A stretch of DNA of 64,000 nucleotides from NCBI GenBank assembly GCA_015956445.1, contig WIUZ02000023.1, positions 186,001-250,000 on the forward strand. The letters are read 5' to 3'. Shown here in pieces: positions 20,984 through 31,933 of the stretch. The stretch is from Thelephora terrestris. Its lineage: Eukaryota > Basidiomycota > Agaricomycetes > Thelephorales > Thelephoraceae. The position numbers and the translations under genes were made by a program. Every line of letters starts with the position of its first letter. The stretch's first letter is position 1. The notes beneath the pieces were generated by a model, which saw nothing but the letters and a program-made list of their open reading frames with translations, was not told where the DNA came from and searched no databases.

Positions 20984-23900
20984 TGTCAGGAACATGGTAT
21001 TTTTAAACTTTTTATAACACGCTCTTTCTTCGAACTCTTCTTACCACTTCTTATGTTTGAATGCTTCACACTCCTTATCCTTCACACCAATCATTCAAAA
21101 CACACAAAACGCGCATACATTCACGGCAATACGGAACAACATGGCTATACTAATGCTTATACAACGTCCTCAAAAGTCGACTCTATCTACGGCAGGCCTC
21201 ATGGTCATCAACCTTCCATCCCGGAGATCGTAGTGCTGGCCCCTCCTTGCTAGGACCTCCCCGAACATGGCGTCACCATCTTCGGCACTCAGCTGAACAA
21301 CCAGTTCAAGCCGATAGGAAGAGATGCCTTCGAGCGGACCGATCAGCCTCCCAGATGTCACCGAACTGCTGAACACCTGGTCCCACATCTCCATCACCGG
21401 GTGACTGCTCGACAGTACTGTCAACGTAGTCGGCAAGCGACCCTCCGTCTCCCTCATCAGACCCCTGGGTGGGATCCTGTATTGCGAGTCGATGCTGGTG
21501 GCAAAGCTGGATCTCCGACTCGACCTGTCGGTAGGGACGGTTGACCCGATAGCGGAACTCTCGTCTCCCACCTCGATCAGACTGGTCACCATCCGACTCA
21601 ACTGGACGCGGGTAAGGGTTAGCCGATGGAGCCATGCGATGAGCAACACGGCGTCGAGAGCATGTACAACGCTGCCCTGTTGTCACCAGACGTACCTCAA
21701 TGGCCCTCGGAACATCTTCGGCCCGATCAACTTCCATGACCTCGTCCTCGATCTTGACCAGCTGACTGATCGGCTGCAACGGGCAGCGCCGACAGTTTTC
21801 CTTGTCGGACTCTGCCAACGTAGATGCTGGAGCCGGAGTCGGAACGGGAACCGCGTTCTCGATCGGAGGCGTCGCATAGGACAACGGGTTAGGAGATGGG
21901 AGTACCACCTCGTCGGCGTACTCCAGCTCGAACGGAACATCGGCGGTCCCCTGACCAACCAATTTGGGACCCTCCTTGCAGTTGCAGGTTTTGTCCTGCA
22001 AGGACTCGACCTGCGCTGTCAACACAGCCACCACGTTCTCGAGTTCTTCGGTCTAGGAAATGTCAGCTTCCATCATTCTAAGCAAATGATGAAAGCGGCA
22101 TTACCTTGTCATCCCTCCTGGCCAATGCCCCCTTAATGTTGTTATCCCTAACCTTCAACCCTGCGATCAACTCCTGATGGTTGGCGACCATTGCCTCCAA
22201 CGCCTCATTCGTTCCCTGTTGGAAGGCTGCCAAGGTCTCCTTCATATGAAGACCCTCCGCTGATAGACGAAGGACATCGGCCTTCGCCTCTTTCACTTCG
22301 CGCTCCAATCGTTCAACCTAGGCAGTCTGATTAGTCGAGAGTCATACTCGAATATTCAGACAGAAAACCTACCCGGCTTTCTCCTTCCCGAACGAGCGAC
22401 CACAAGAGACTAGTGGAAGCGGTGGCATGGCGGACGGCCCGAGGAACGGTAGCTCCGTGCTCCAATAGGTCCTGATCGTAGATTCCCCTCTGCAGGGTGT
22501 ACCAGAGCTCCTTCTTAATCGGATGCTCCAACTCCCCGAACCTACCCCTCATCTGGAAGGCTACCTTCTCGGCGATGATCGTACGGACCCAGAGCTCATC
22601 GTCCCAGGTCAACCCCATCAAATGAGGCATTGTCTCCCTGAGACGTTCGGCATCCACTTCAGTGACGACCTCCAAGATCTAGAAGCCGTTAGCTGGACAT
22701 CAACGCCCAAAAGAACGTAACCTCTACCTAGAGGAAGGCATTAGTGCTAGCACACAAAGCTCTAGGTCTCCCCCATACCTGGTCATCCGTGGTATAGGGA
22801 GTCCCGGCCGCACAGGCATAGGTCTTGCGGTTGGCGGCACGATGGTCGATACGGGAGATGGTAGAAATGCCGTTGGCAACTTTGTAGGTATGGTTGTTGG
22901 GGAAGGACATGTTTTGGTAAGATGATGGGGAAGTTGCTGGTGTTGCTGATCAAGGATGGCTCCAAGAAGACGTCCTTCTTATAGCCTAGATCGGTGATCC
23001 TTCACGTGACCTACCTCGACGAACCTCATTGGTCCGGGTCACATCAACTTCCGCCCCTGTACCATCATCGTTGGCTTACTACATCAAGCTGACACCTCGG
23101 CCCGCGGGACGGCCTTGGAAGAACTTTGTTCCGGAACGCCTAGAACGCGTGCGCACTAAAAATAGGTCTCAAGACCCTAATGACCCCTTTATGACATCAC
23201 GAACCCCTTTTACGACCCCTCATGACTTCACGATTACGATCTACCCTGGACCCTGATCACACACGTGGACAGTCACATCACAGTCTCCTAACCGGAGGAA
23301 GGAATCGCCGTTATTCGAAAGGAGTGCCTTAGACTCCTTTTGTTTTAGCCCAGCGAATGTGGAGTAGCCGTTAGCGTGAAACGCCGGCGAATCTGTAATC
23401 CCTCATGTCCCATGAGTCTAGGCCCGACCTCCTCATGTTCGGACGTACGTTGAGGTTGCCACTAGTCCGTGATGCTGTTACCGCCTACAGACAACAAGGG
23501 ATGTTTGCATGGCTCTACTCCCGAATCCGCTGGTACAACTATGTAAAGGGAGATTGCCACCTGACCCTTGGGTGTGATCCCCAGGTACGAACTTTCATGA
23601 CCCCTATGCCCCTCTTTCTTTTAGGACTAGTGTTATCTTTACCCCTATGTTTCATGCGGACATTCCTTATCTTTTATGCAATCCTTCACACGCTAGTAAG
23701 GCCCTTTGTCCTTTATTCTCCCACACGTCATATTTGCTTGCTTCCCTTACTTAGCGTTCTCACACTCCTTATCTCCCTTTGTTCTGGACTTGATAAGGGT
23801 ATATTAGGGTATTGACGTCATGGCCACTCCTTTAGTATAAGTAGCAACTGTGGCTGTATCGTAGTACCTTAGTTTTGTTACCTCAGGAAATCCTCTGCCC

Positions 23901-24289
23901 TTCTCAGCCCAGTTGCAGTTAAGGCCAAGTCAGAGTTTCTTGTTTGATCCAAGACATCCCCCATCTGCTCTCCCTCCCGCTCTGCGCGTCAACTGCGCCT
24001 CGTAACTATAGACTCCCCGCAGTCATATTAGAACACCTCGAGCGTCCAGTCGATCAACTGGTGGAGTCATCAATCCTGTTGTAGGGATCTACCCTTGTTT
24101 GTTAAACCGAACGAAGTACGGTTTAGGTTGGGTTTCCCTTTAGGATTTCGACCTGACTTGCAGTGACCTCGGACAACCTACTGGAAGAATAGAGACGTGA
24201 TCGTTCTCTCATAAGCTAGTCGGACTAGTGAGTACTCTGCGGAGTCGGCTCAGTGAACTGGTAGTTGTTGGGGTAGAGTGGCCCTGACA
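20984..24289 (-). mobile_element. F1 copy 1: gene-bearing LTR-like element
   Basis: Read on the minus strand, it starts TGTCAGGGCCACTC (24289) and ends CCTGACA (20984), 3306 bp. Both sides carry GAAAT (20979-20983 and 24290-24294), a 5-bp duplication. TG...CA ends with short inverted termini and 5-bp duplications are diagnostic of LTR retroelement integration, yet no reverse transcriptase, integrase, PBS or paired LTR accompanies it. It carries one four-exon gene (22910-21306). A conserved promoter-like TATA (AGTATAAGTAG near 23836) points outward, opposite to the gene. Confidence 0.8.
21306..22910 (-). CDS. F1 coiled-coil protein, copy 1
   Basis: Exons 22910-22779, 22678-22373, 22317-22105 and 22052-21306 (132, 306, 213 and 747 nt; 465 residues). 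These lengths are identical to copy 2 at 61163-62764. The N-terminus is MSFPNNHTYKVANGISTISR. Exon 2 carries a conserved acidic/aromatic block (HLMGLTWDDELWVRTIIAEK). Exons 3-4 form a long coiled coil (ERLEREVKEAKADVLRLSAE ... TEELENVVAVLTAQVESLQ). The C-terminal third is Ser/Pro/Arg-rich and low complexity. No signal peptide, membrane segment or catalytic motif was seen. The coiled coil could fit a Gag-like structural protein, but nothing proves that. A second frame over the last exon is also open in both copies, so the exact C-terminus is uncertain. Confidence 0.72.
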
Positions 24290-24294
24290 GAAAT

Positions 24295-25153
24295 GAGTGG
24301 GAGAACAAGGCGGAAGACAATAGGAAAACCAGAGAACGAAACTACCAAGAACCAACCAAGGGGGACATTGGGAAGCGTCAGGAAAACAAAGACCAAGAGC
24401 GGGAAACCAGTGGAACATGGGAGACCAGGAGGACAGTGAGAATTAGGGTGAGACGACAAAGGAACTGAAGGGAGGACTGTAGCGACGTTGCTAGGCCTCA
24501 AGAGAGAGAGGAGAAGTGGGAAAGAGAGAGGGGAGAGTGCTACTGATTGATTTGTGAGGTCTATCGAATACAGGAGCTTTATATACAGTGCTGGGGATTA
24601 TGAGAATGAAAGAACCAAAAGGCAATGAACCAAAATGATGTCAAAAGACCTAATGACACTTCTATGACATAGGAGGGACAAGGGATCAAAGGAAACAATG
24701 AAGGAAAGGACTGGAGTTAAAAAATGAATTACAAGGGGGGTTTAAAGTCGAGAGCAGGGCGATTGGAATGCAGGAAATGGAGATAGGGAAATGAAAACTG
24801 AGGGTAAAAGTTGTGGTGAAGGATTGGGAAACAGTCCGCTGGTGGTTGGGATGTGATTGGGAGGGAATATGAGGGAAACAAAGTCTGAGGGAAGCTGTCT
24901 ACTGGAAAACACAGGTTGCAGGTTGTGGGTCAAGAGGGGTAGTGTTGGGAGGTTGCAAAAAGGAGTAAAAGAAGAGGGAAGTGTGGTGAAGTGGAGGGAC
25001 AGGCAAGTCCTTGTTGGGACAGTTGAGAATGCTGTGGGATTTTTTTTCCCCAGACCTCATGCAGCAGTTGTTGATGGTTGGGAGAAGGCCACAATTCCGG
25101 ATACCATCTGAAATATGGTCATAACACCACTCACCTGCCATCATGACTCAGCG
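24295..25153. other. Spacer between F1 copy 1 and F2 copy A
   Basis: Purine-rich, non-coding stretch. Before the F1 insertion it was continuous with the sequence left of 20979. No gene, structured repeat or RNA was recognised. Confidence 0.5.
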
Positions 25154-25429
25154 TGAAGTGTCACGAACGCGTGACATAGTGACCAAAATCTCACAAATAG
25201 TTCAAGACATTGGTCTTATTCGTAGTAAAGATAATACAAAGAGGACTAATAAAAACTACAGACTCAGACAAGGACAAACGGGTCTACGTCGCAAGCACAT
25301 TCCTGAGCAAAAGGACAACGATGAGCGAAATGATGAGGGTTGTAAATACTCTCGGGACAATACGAATATGCCCGCGACACCGGATCCTGCCAACACTCCC
25401 TGCACCCCAACACATCATGATACAAGCTA

Positions 25430-26167
25430 TCATTCATCTCGCGTCGCACGTCCGACAAGGCTCCGCTCACTAATGCGAACCCATAACGGTCTTGGAGACC
25501 CGCCACTTCCACTTTCAGCTTCATCCGAACCTGACGTGACTTGTCGGAGGGACGACAACGTTGTCCAGAACGAGTCATCGGACTCTTGCGGTTCTTCTTC
25601 TTCTGGGACCTCTCCACCATCTGGCGAACTGGGGCAGGACTCCAGGGAGGGGAGGGAGGGAGAGGAACACCCTGATCCTGGCGGTGGCGAAGGGACGACT
25701 GGGGACTTGCAAGGGGGGTCGGTGCAATAAGTCCTGTGACACTGGTGTCCGAAATATCGGAAGAGAGATGCCTGGAAAGGTCCCCAATGTTCCAAAGCAA
25801 AGTGAGAGAAGTCATCATTCAAACTATTCATGATAACGTACATGAGGTCCACCCGCTTCTCCAACTTCACAATCCGATCCTCCCTCTCCCTCTCCATAGC
25901 ATCCAATAGACGGACGGCTCCAGGGTGTTGAGCCCGGACCACAGGCCCGGAAAGTCGGGGGTCTTCATACCCAGCTTGCTCCCAGAACTCGGCAGGGGCG
26001 TTATGAGCAGTAAGGAAATTAATGGCAACCTGGTTGTCATGGGCGATGTTGGCGGGAGAGTCATATAGATGTTGCTCCACGTCGTAAGGAGCAGCCGTCT
26101 CGAAGGACGGGGTGAAGGGGGTAGCGGCGGCGTTGAGCACGGCGTTGTTGGCAGCGAAAGCAGACAT
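25430..26167 (-). CDS. F2 protein 1 (acidic, Pro/Ser-rich tail), copy A
   Basis: Starts MSAFAANNAVLNAAATPFTP at 26167, chosen because copy B starts at the same codon; 245 residues. The N-terminal two-thirds contain VEQHLYDSPANIAHDNQVAI, EFWEQAGYEDPRLS and a helical segment (LEKRVDLMYVIMNSLNDDF). The tail is rich in Pro, Ser and Glu. In copy B the frame stops after TDPP, before the tail, so the N-terminal ~151 residues are the conserved part. A TATA-like TATTTAA at 26265-26259 precedes it. No known domain was recognised. Confidence 0.66.
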   Translation of the reverse strand: MSAFAANNAVLNAAATPFTPSFETAAPYDVEQHLYDSPANIAHDNQVAINFLTAHNAPAEFWEQAGYEDPRLSGPVVRAQHPGAVRLLDAMEREREDRIVKLEKRVDLMYVIMNSLNDDFSHFALEHWGPFQASLFRYFGHQCHRTYCTDPPCKSPVVPSPPPGSGCSSPSLPSLESCPSSPDGGEVPEEEEPQESDDSFWTTLSSLRQVTSGSDEAESGSGGSPRPLWVRISERSLVGRATRDE

Positions 26168-26254
26168 AGTAGTAATGGATATTGAGGAGACGGTGGTACT
26201 GGTGTTTGGTGGGAGTGGAAAAGAGACGATGAGGGGAACGACCATTAATCCCCC

Positions 26255-26680
26255 TGACTTAAATACACCCTGGCTCAAGAGGGAACCGAAAAGGGAAAAC
26301 AATAACCTATTATCCATTAAAGTCTCAATTAGGATAAACGAACCCTCAGCCCCAATCGTGATCCCATCAAAACCGAGAAATCCCCATCAGTCTTCTATTG
26401 CCACCATGAAACGAGAGAAATCCCCATTGATCGCAGGAAATCCCCATCACGCTTCTATTGCCACCATTGATCCAGAGAAATCCCCATCGAACACGAGAAA
26501 TCCCTGAATGCTTCCATCAACTCGTGCCCCTATTGTTTCCGTATGAATAATTACTATCTATCGTCCTAAGTCCCCTCATTCTGACTCATCTACCCTACCC
26601 TAAACTACGCACAGACCATGTTGACTCTTGTTTGACTCGTTGTAGAGTAATGACTCCTGTAGAGGATTGGGTATATAAGG
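26255..26680. promoter_or_regulatory. Divergent promoter region of F2 copy A
   Basis: TATTTAA on the minus strand (26265-26259) serves the left gene, and GTATATAAGG on the plus strand (26671-26680) serves the right gene. Between them are several imperfect copies of GAGAAATCCCCATC, spaced about 20-60 bp (26375-26505). The same layout, including the GAAATCCCCATC repeats, is present in copy B (40636-40780). Confidence 0.7.
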
Positions 26681-26824
26681 AAGAGTGCTCGCTCCTCCTT
26701 TTTCCCCATTCTCAATCTCTTCTGTACCTCTCTACCCACAACTCGAATATAAAAGTAAGCTGGGGAATTCTCCTCACGCCTTACCTTTTCTAACCCATCT
26801 CAGCAGGAATCCTCCTGCTAGTGT

Positions 26825-27448
26825 ATGTTCAGCGCTCCCAATCCTTTCCCCTCTACAAGTCCAGTCCAACGACCAGTCGTTCCTGACGCCAGGAGATCTA
26901 TCTGGGAGTATAAACTCATCAGGAGTCTTCAAGTAAACCGAACCGTCGGTTTACTCACCCATTTTCCTTACTACCGACCCTTTGCAGCTCTCGACGCCGG
27001 AGTCACAACTCCCCCATTTCTCCTAGGAGCAGATCATCAATTCCTTTGGAATTCGGATCTCACTGAGAGCGTCCTTGCGACCGTCTACTTCAGTATCAGC
27101 CCGGCCTTTTATTTTCCTTCTCCACGGGTCCATCTTACCACTAACATCCATACCCATTCCCCCGCTATCATTGTCCTTTGGTGGGAAATCCCAACTGAAT
27201 TACCTTATTCGGTTATAGAATACCTCGTCAACTTCGAACGTCTTAGCGACCAAGACTTCGAACCCTTTGTGCAGCAACTCAATCAGTTCTGCCAGGACTA
27301 CCACTCACCCGTTCACCCTTATCAGACAGAATCACCTCTCTCTCTGGATATTCCTCCTCCCCTCGTCTCCACACCCGGAACCCCCTTCAAAACCAGACCC
27401 GACACTCCTCACCCTTCCGCTAATCCTCTAGCGCTCCACAAACAGTAA
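26825..27448 (+). CDS. F2 protein 2, copy A (207 aa)
   Basis: A single open frame, MFSAPNPFPSTSPVQRPV..., 207 residues, with a copy-B homologue of equal length (41100-41723) that is clearly similar throughout. It has a central conserved block (GLLTHFPYYRPFAALDAGVT; HQFLWNSDLTESVLATVYF), a hydrophobic strand with IVLWWEIPTELPYS, and a Pro-rich C-terminus ending HKQ. A TATA box sits about 150 bp upstream. A GTAAGC...CTCAG pair in the leader (about 26755-26812) may be a 5' intron. Family unknown to me. The overall pattern is faintly like the small accessory proteins of the gypsy element at 56-58.6 kb, which is too weak to claim homology. Confidence 0.72.
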   Translation: MFSAPNPFPSTSPVQRPVVPDARRSIWEYKLIRSLQVNRTVGLLTHFPYYRPFAALDAGVTTPPFLLGADHQFLWNSDLTESVLATVYFSISPAFYFPSPRVHLTTNIHTHSPAIIVLWWEIPTELPYSVIEYLVNFERLSDQDFEPFVQQLNQFCQDYHSPVHPYQTESPLSLDIPPPLVSTPGTPFKTRPDTPHPSANPLALHKQ

Positions 27449-27640
27449 GCAGGCCTACAACCCTGACATGAAGCCTGTTCACTTACACAATCCTTCTGCA
27501 ACTCCCATCAGACTCCCAAAGATATCTCAACCTCCTACCAACTAGGTGTTCAAAAGGTAGAGAAAAACAGCAAGTGTGAGTCTGGGAAATTGGTGAAAAA
27601 TGCGGCAAAAAATCCAGGGTCATGACCATATCTCTATTTG

Positions 27641-27905
27641 GGGTCCTAACCTAACCTAACCTGACCTAACCTGACCTAACCTGACCTAACCCTAACCTAA
27701 CCTGACCTAACCTGACCTAACCCTAACCTAACCTAACCTAACCTAACCTAAACCTAACCTAACCTAAACCTAACCCAACCTAAACCTAACCTAACCTTAA
27801 CCTAAACCTGACATAACCAAAACTCACCTAACCTAGTCTGCCCCAAACCTAAACCTAAACCCAGCCCAACTCGACCCAAATTCAACCTAACCTGAACCTA
27901 ACCTA
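27641..27905 (+). repeat. Degenerate CCTAA (TTAGG-type) tandem array 1
   Basis: Array of CCTAA/CCTGA/CCTAAA units introduced by TATTTGGGGTCCTAACC. It resembles telomeric sequence, but the unit is mainly five bases and degenerate. Confidence 0.85.
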
Positions 27906-28705
27906 GATAAGAGGCAAGGGCTGGAACAAAGGGAATCTGCAACAAGTGCCAAGAATGATCACAAAGAGGGGACTGAGGTGATTGATAGGGTTCGGAGGAC
28001 AATAGAACCTGATTGTACGAGGGTATGAGTTGCCCACTGAACTGCTACTATCCGGGTGGAGTCGGGACATGACCAGAATAGCAGAAGTGGGGGTGAGGGG
28101 TCGCCGGTTGTGCAGAGGTCAGGAAGGGGAGAGAAGCCAGACAGAGGAGAGGGAACCACGGTAGGTCGCATCGTTGTTGGGACGAGAAGGAAGAACTCCA
28201 TACTAGCAAACTCCTGCTAGACAATGACGATGGGCTAGGGGGCTATTGGAACTATGGGGCTAGTGGAATCGATGTCAGAGCGAGGAGCTGGAGGTTTTCG
28301 ATGATCAGGTCGTTCAGGCAGAAGGGTGAAGAGGTGTGAAGAGGCCCAGGGGTTTCTTGTTCGTTCAACTAGCTAGTACAGGGTATTTATAGGTAAAGAC
28401 GGTGCGATCTACACGAAAGAGATGGGGAAAGTAGTGAACAAATGGAGAAACGGTGGGAGAATAAGAACAGGTAGATAGAAGGGGATAAATGAGAGTCCGA
28501 TGCAGGGTAGGGAGACAAATGGTTCATTGGGAGGCCGGAATGAGGCTGGGACAGGTCTTACCGAGAGGATGGAGCAATCGTGAGAAACAGAACCGAAAGG
28601 GGAAGTCTACGGGTTCGAAATCAAAAGATTGTAACCGGGCGGGAGAGTGGGAGCAGTTAAAGATGATTGGCGAGCGAGAGGGAACAAGTCGACACATGTC
28701 TAGAC
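27906..28705. other. Spacer between the first array and the inverted duplication
   Basis: No coherent gene. Mixed GA-rich sequence with scattered short frames that have no recognisable protein features. Confidence 0.5.
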
Positions 28706-28927
28706 TGAAGGGAACCGGACCGGGGGAGGGGACACGTCATCTCGACGAGATAAGGGATCGGGAGACATCGGCCGATCGCAACATCACGTGCTGTTCGGGG
28801 AGGATGGCCACAGAGGCAGAAACAGCGTGCGATGACGCACATCGAAGGGATCGCGGGAATGGTTCGATGACGCACGTCGAATGGATCGCGGGAATGGTTC
28901 GATGATCGGAATGTCAAGTGGGCGTGA
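28706..28927 (+). repeat. Left arm of an inverted duplication
   Basis: Matches 29838-29634 in inverse orientation, roughly 80 percent by eye. Shared segments include GATAAGGGAYCGGGAGACAT, GATCGCAACRTCACGTGC and TCGGGGAGGATGG. Most differences are C/T or G/A. The arms are separated by CCTAA-type arrays. Confidence 0.75.
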
Positions 28928-29084
28928 CCCCCTGTGACCGATCGAGGGGTCGTCGGTTCGTGTAGGGGGGGGGGTTCGTCGAGATAGACGTGGTAGGAGC
29001 TGAGACTGGAGCTTGAGTCAAAGCTCGCGCGAATAGACGGCGGGTCACCACGCCCCCGTGTTTTGAACAGTAAGGGCTCTATTC

Positions 29085-29550
29085 ACCCTACCTAACCTAA
29101 CCTAACTTGACCTGACCTAACCTAAACCTACTTTATTTGGGGTCCTAAACTAACCTAACCTAAACCAACCTAACCTGACCCAACCTGAAATAACCTAAAC
29201 CTACTCTATCTGGGGTCCTAACCTAACCTAACCTAAACCTACTTTATTTGGGATCCTAACCTAACCCAACCTGACCCAACCTGACCTAACCCAACCTAAA
29301 CCCAATCCAACCTAAACCCAACTTCACCTAAACCCAACTTCACCTAAACTGCCAAATCCAACCTAACCTAGCCCTAACCCTAACCTAACCTAACCTAACC
29401 TAACCTAACCTAACCTAACCTAACCTAACCCAACCTAACCTAACCTAACCCAACCCAACCTAACCCAACCCAACCTAACCCAACCCAACCTAACCCAACC
29501 CAACCTAACCCAACCCAACCTAACCCAACCCAACCTAACCCAACCCAAGC
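29085..29550 (+). repeat. Degenerate CCTAA/CCCAA tandem array 2
   Basis: Long array of CCTAA and CCCAA pentamers with a higher-order unit of about 75 bp in its left half, each starting CCTACTYTATYTGGGGTCC. The right half alternates CCTAA and CCCAA regularly. Confidence 0.88.
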
Positions 29551-29633
29551 ACCAATCTCAGTTCCTCCCCCGTCTATCTCGCTAACCCCCCCACCTACGT
29601 GAACTGACGACCCCTCAATCAGTCACAGGAGTG

Positions 29634-29838
29634 TCACACTCGCTTGACGTTCTGATCACCGAACCATTCCCACAATCCCATCGACGTACATCACCACACG
29701 CTATCTCTGCCTCCCTGACCATCCTCCCCGAATGGCACGTGACGTTGCGATCAGCTGATGTCTCCCGGTCCCTTATCTTGGCCCAATGATGCATCCCCTC
29801 CTCCGGTCCGGTTCCACTCCATCTCACACCTCTGAGGT
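29634..29838 (-). repeat. Right arm of the inverted duplication
   Basis: Inverse copy of 28706-28927. It lies between the CCTAA-strand arrays on its left and the TTAGG-strand arrays on its right, so array orientation flips with the arm. Confidence 0.75.
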
Positions 29839-30056
29839 TAGGTTAGGTTAGGTTAGGTTAGGTGAGGTGAGGTTAGGTTAGGTTAGGTTAGGTTAGGTGA
29901 GGTTAGGTTAGGTTAGGTGAGGTTAGTTTAGGTGAGGTGAGGTGAGGTTAGGTTAGGTTAGGACCCCAGATAGAGTAGGTTCAGCTTATTTCAGGAGGTC
30001 AGGTTAGGTCAGGTTGGGTTGGGTTGGGTTGGGTTGGGTTAAGTTAGGTTTGTTGA
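29834..30056 (-). repeat. Degenerate TTAGG tandem array 3 (opposite orientation)
   Basis: GGTTA/GGTGA/GGTTG units, with GGACCCCAGATAGAGTAGG, the reverse complement of the header seen in the left arrays. A short further piece with the header GGACCCCAAATAG lies at 30402-30445. Confidence 0.87.
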
Positions 30057-30401
30057 ACCGAAGGTCTGTGCCCGGCAACGGGTCAACCGGCTCTACCGCT
30101 TCGTGCGAGAGCCGATGCCGGAGAGCGCTGAATAAGCGACCCGAAGGGACGGTGTCACATCAGTGACCCGATCAATCGGTATAACGCGCGCGTGCCTTAA
30201 GCCGCCTCACGGACCATGCATCAGTCACACTGTATAGATGTGACGATAATAGAGTAGATAGTATATATACCCCTCATGTGTCCATAGATCAATCAATCGC
30301 TTCTCTCTCTCTCTCCCCCACTAGCAACTATAAGATCCTCCCTTTCAGGTAAGACTTAGAGTACCCATGTAGTAGTATAGGATTATACTCTACCTGCTCA
30401 A
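30057..30401 (+). other. LTR- or promoter-like fragment between TTAGG arrays
   Basis: Contains TAGTATATATACCCC near 30260 (TATA-like), followed by a CT-rich leader and GGTAAGAC near 30349. It resembles the promoter part of an LTR, but no borders could be set. Confidence 0.35.
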
Positions 30402-30445
30402 CAAGGTTAGGTTGGGTTAGGTTAGGTTAGGACCCCAAATAGCTC

Positions 30446-31261
30446 TCTCACCCATTTTTCCTTGTGCCTCTATCTTGACTCTCTCTCTCTGCTTTGTCTC
30501 ACCACTCATGCTTCTTGCCATGTTTTGAACTCTTCCCAACAACTTCCTTACCTTGCAAGACTTTCCGCAGCATCTTGGGACAGACAGATTCTGTCTCAGT
30601 GGCCATATAGACTACAACATCCCAATCAGTACCCAACCCTTCACTTGCTCAGAAACCTGCTTGCTTGAGTCTTAGACTTTGAGACTCCCAACCACACCAG
30701 GTTTTCAGCCGGTTCACCAGATCTTCCTGTGATCAAAGTATTTGGCACACGTTCATTCCCAGCAATGCAGTATTTCTGGTGTGATTTTTCCTCAGTTAGG
30801 GTCAGAGGGACTTTTGCTGAAGATTGTTGAACACAAGTGAAATGTTTGGCCACAGAAATTTGGTCACAGCGACAGCAGGGGTAGGCGTCTCGGAGGCGGA
30901 GATGATTGATGGGTCAGAAGACAGTTCAGGGGTGTCAATGAAGGAGAATGGGGTTGAGGCCACCATCTGCAATTCAGATTTAAAGTTAAAATCATAATTA
31001 CAGGATTACACATTGGGTTTAGGGGCTATAGATATTTTGGTTGGAGATATTGGTTCAAGGCCAGCATGTTACTCTGATATCAAAGCTTACATGTTTATGG
31101 TACATCATCTACCTTGCTTACCTATTGTAGCCAATAATATAAAATGGCAACCAGGATCATGGAACCGATTTATTTGTGGCTATGTTCAGAAAAATTAAAC
31201 ACTGAGGAATAAGCACAAAGTCATGTTGATCAATGCTAGGTAAAAACTCTGAAGTTTTCTA
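30446..31261. other. Spacer downstream of the DUF6589-type gene
   Basis: CT-rich then AT-rich sequence. No supported coding exon. May include the 3' UTR of the minus-strand gene ending at 31262. Confidence 0.45.
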
Positions 31262-31933
31262 TCAGAAGCTAGAGCCTGCACCAGCACCAAGATATTCCCG
31301 GAGATATCCAGGAATTGGATCATCCTCCCCCCTATCTCCCCTGAGCTCCCCATCAAGAGTCTCCTCATGGTCATCATCTACTAGATCATCCAAGCTTAGG
31401 GACTTTTTGATTTGTTCCCCATTTCTCAACTTTTCCATACCAATTTGGAATATATCTGTGGCTTTGAAGGGTTGAGTGCGACCAGGATGGAAGGTAAACA
31501 CATCATCCTGTTTATGGCGTGCGGCAAGTGTGAGGATGTCTGCAACCTTGCTTGGCTTATGATGGTAGCCAGTTGAGGCTGAGATACCAAGGACATGCTC
31601 AAGTATGGTACGGAGGGATGAGAATCCTGTGATGTTGAGGGCAACATTTTGGAGAAAGGGGGAGTCAAAAGCAGAGCTCCTGCTGTTGAAGAACACCTTT
31701 ATCCAAAAGTTGAGATGCTCCTGGAGAAGGTCTACCTCATACCACTGGCCTGCCTTTCCTGTGAGGTTGACAAGCCAGTTGTTGAGAATTGCCTCACGTT
31801 GCTTGTCATTGAAGACGTGGATGAACATTGCTGCAAGTGCAAGAAGCTCTTTGCCATAGTTGGATGCCCTGGTTCCCCAGAATGAAAATCGCATGAGCTG
31901 AGGATGATATTAGTTACCATCCAATTTGTAAGT

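Larger units (their letters stand above)
25159..27468 (+). mobile_element. F2 copy A: gene-bearing LTR-like element, 2310 bp
   Basis: Starts TGTCACGAACGCGTGACATA and ends ACAACCCTGACA, with TGAAG on both sides (25154-25158 and 27469-27473). Copy B at 39434-41743 has exactly the same length but a different 5-bp duplication (TCTTT), so the two are independent insertions and not the LTR pair of one element. Two divergent genes lie inside, separated by about 0.66 kb with TATA boxes for each direction. No gag, pol, PBS or PPT was seen. It looks like a solo LTR, or a stand-alone non-autonomous element, that carries genes. Confidence 0.82.

Noticed and set aside
23405-23815. Open frame MSHESRPDLLMFGR... 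in F1 copy 1, with a counterpart at 60668-60267
   Set aside because: The two copies diverge through frameshifts in the middle, the leucine-rich end is compositionally biased, and copy 3 has no counterpart; not supported as a gene.
25143-25730. Plus-strand frame opposite F2 protein 1
   Set aside because: Repeated in copy B only because the opposite strand is conserved; it lacks its own promoter and the start is not shared.
26825-27448. Homology of F2 protein 2 to accessory proteins A1-A4
   Set aside because: A vague shared strand-then-helix pattern only; too weak without a profile or structure comparison.
27641-30445. CRISPR array or functional telomere
   Set aside because: The repeats are short degenerate pentamers without spacers, in both orientations and internal; they are satellite-like.
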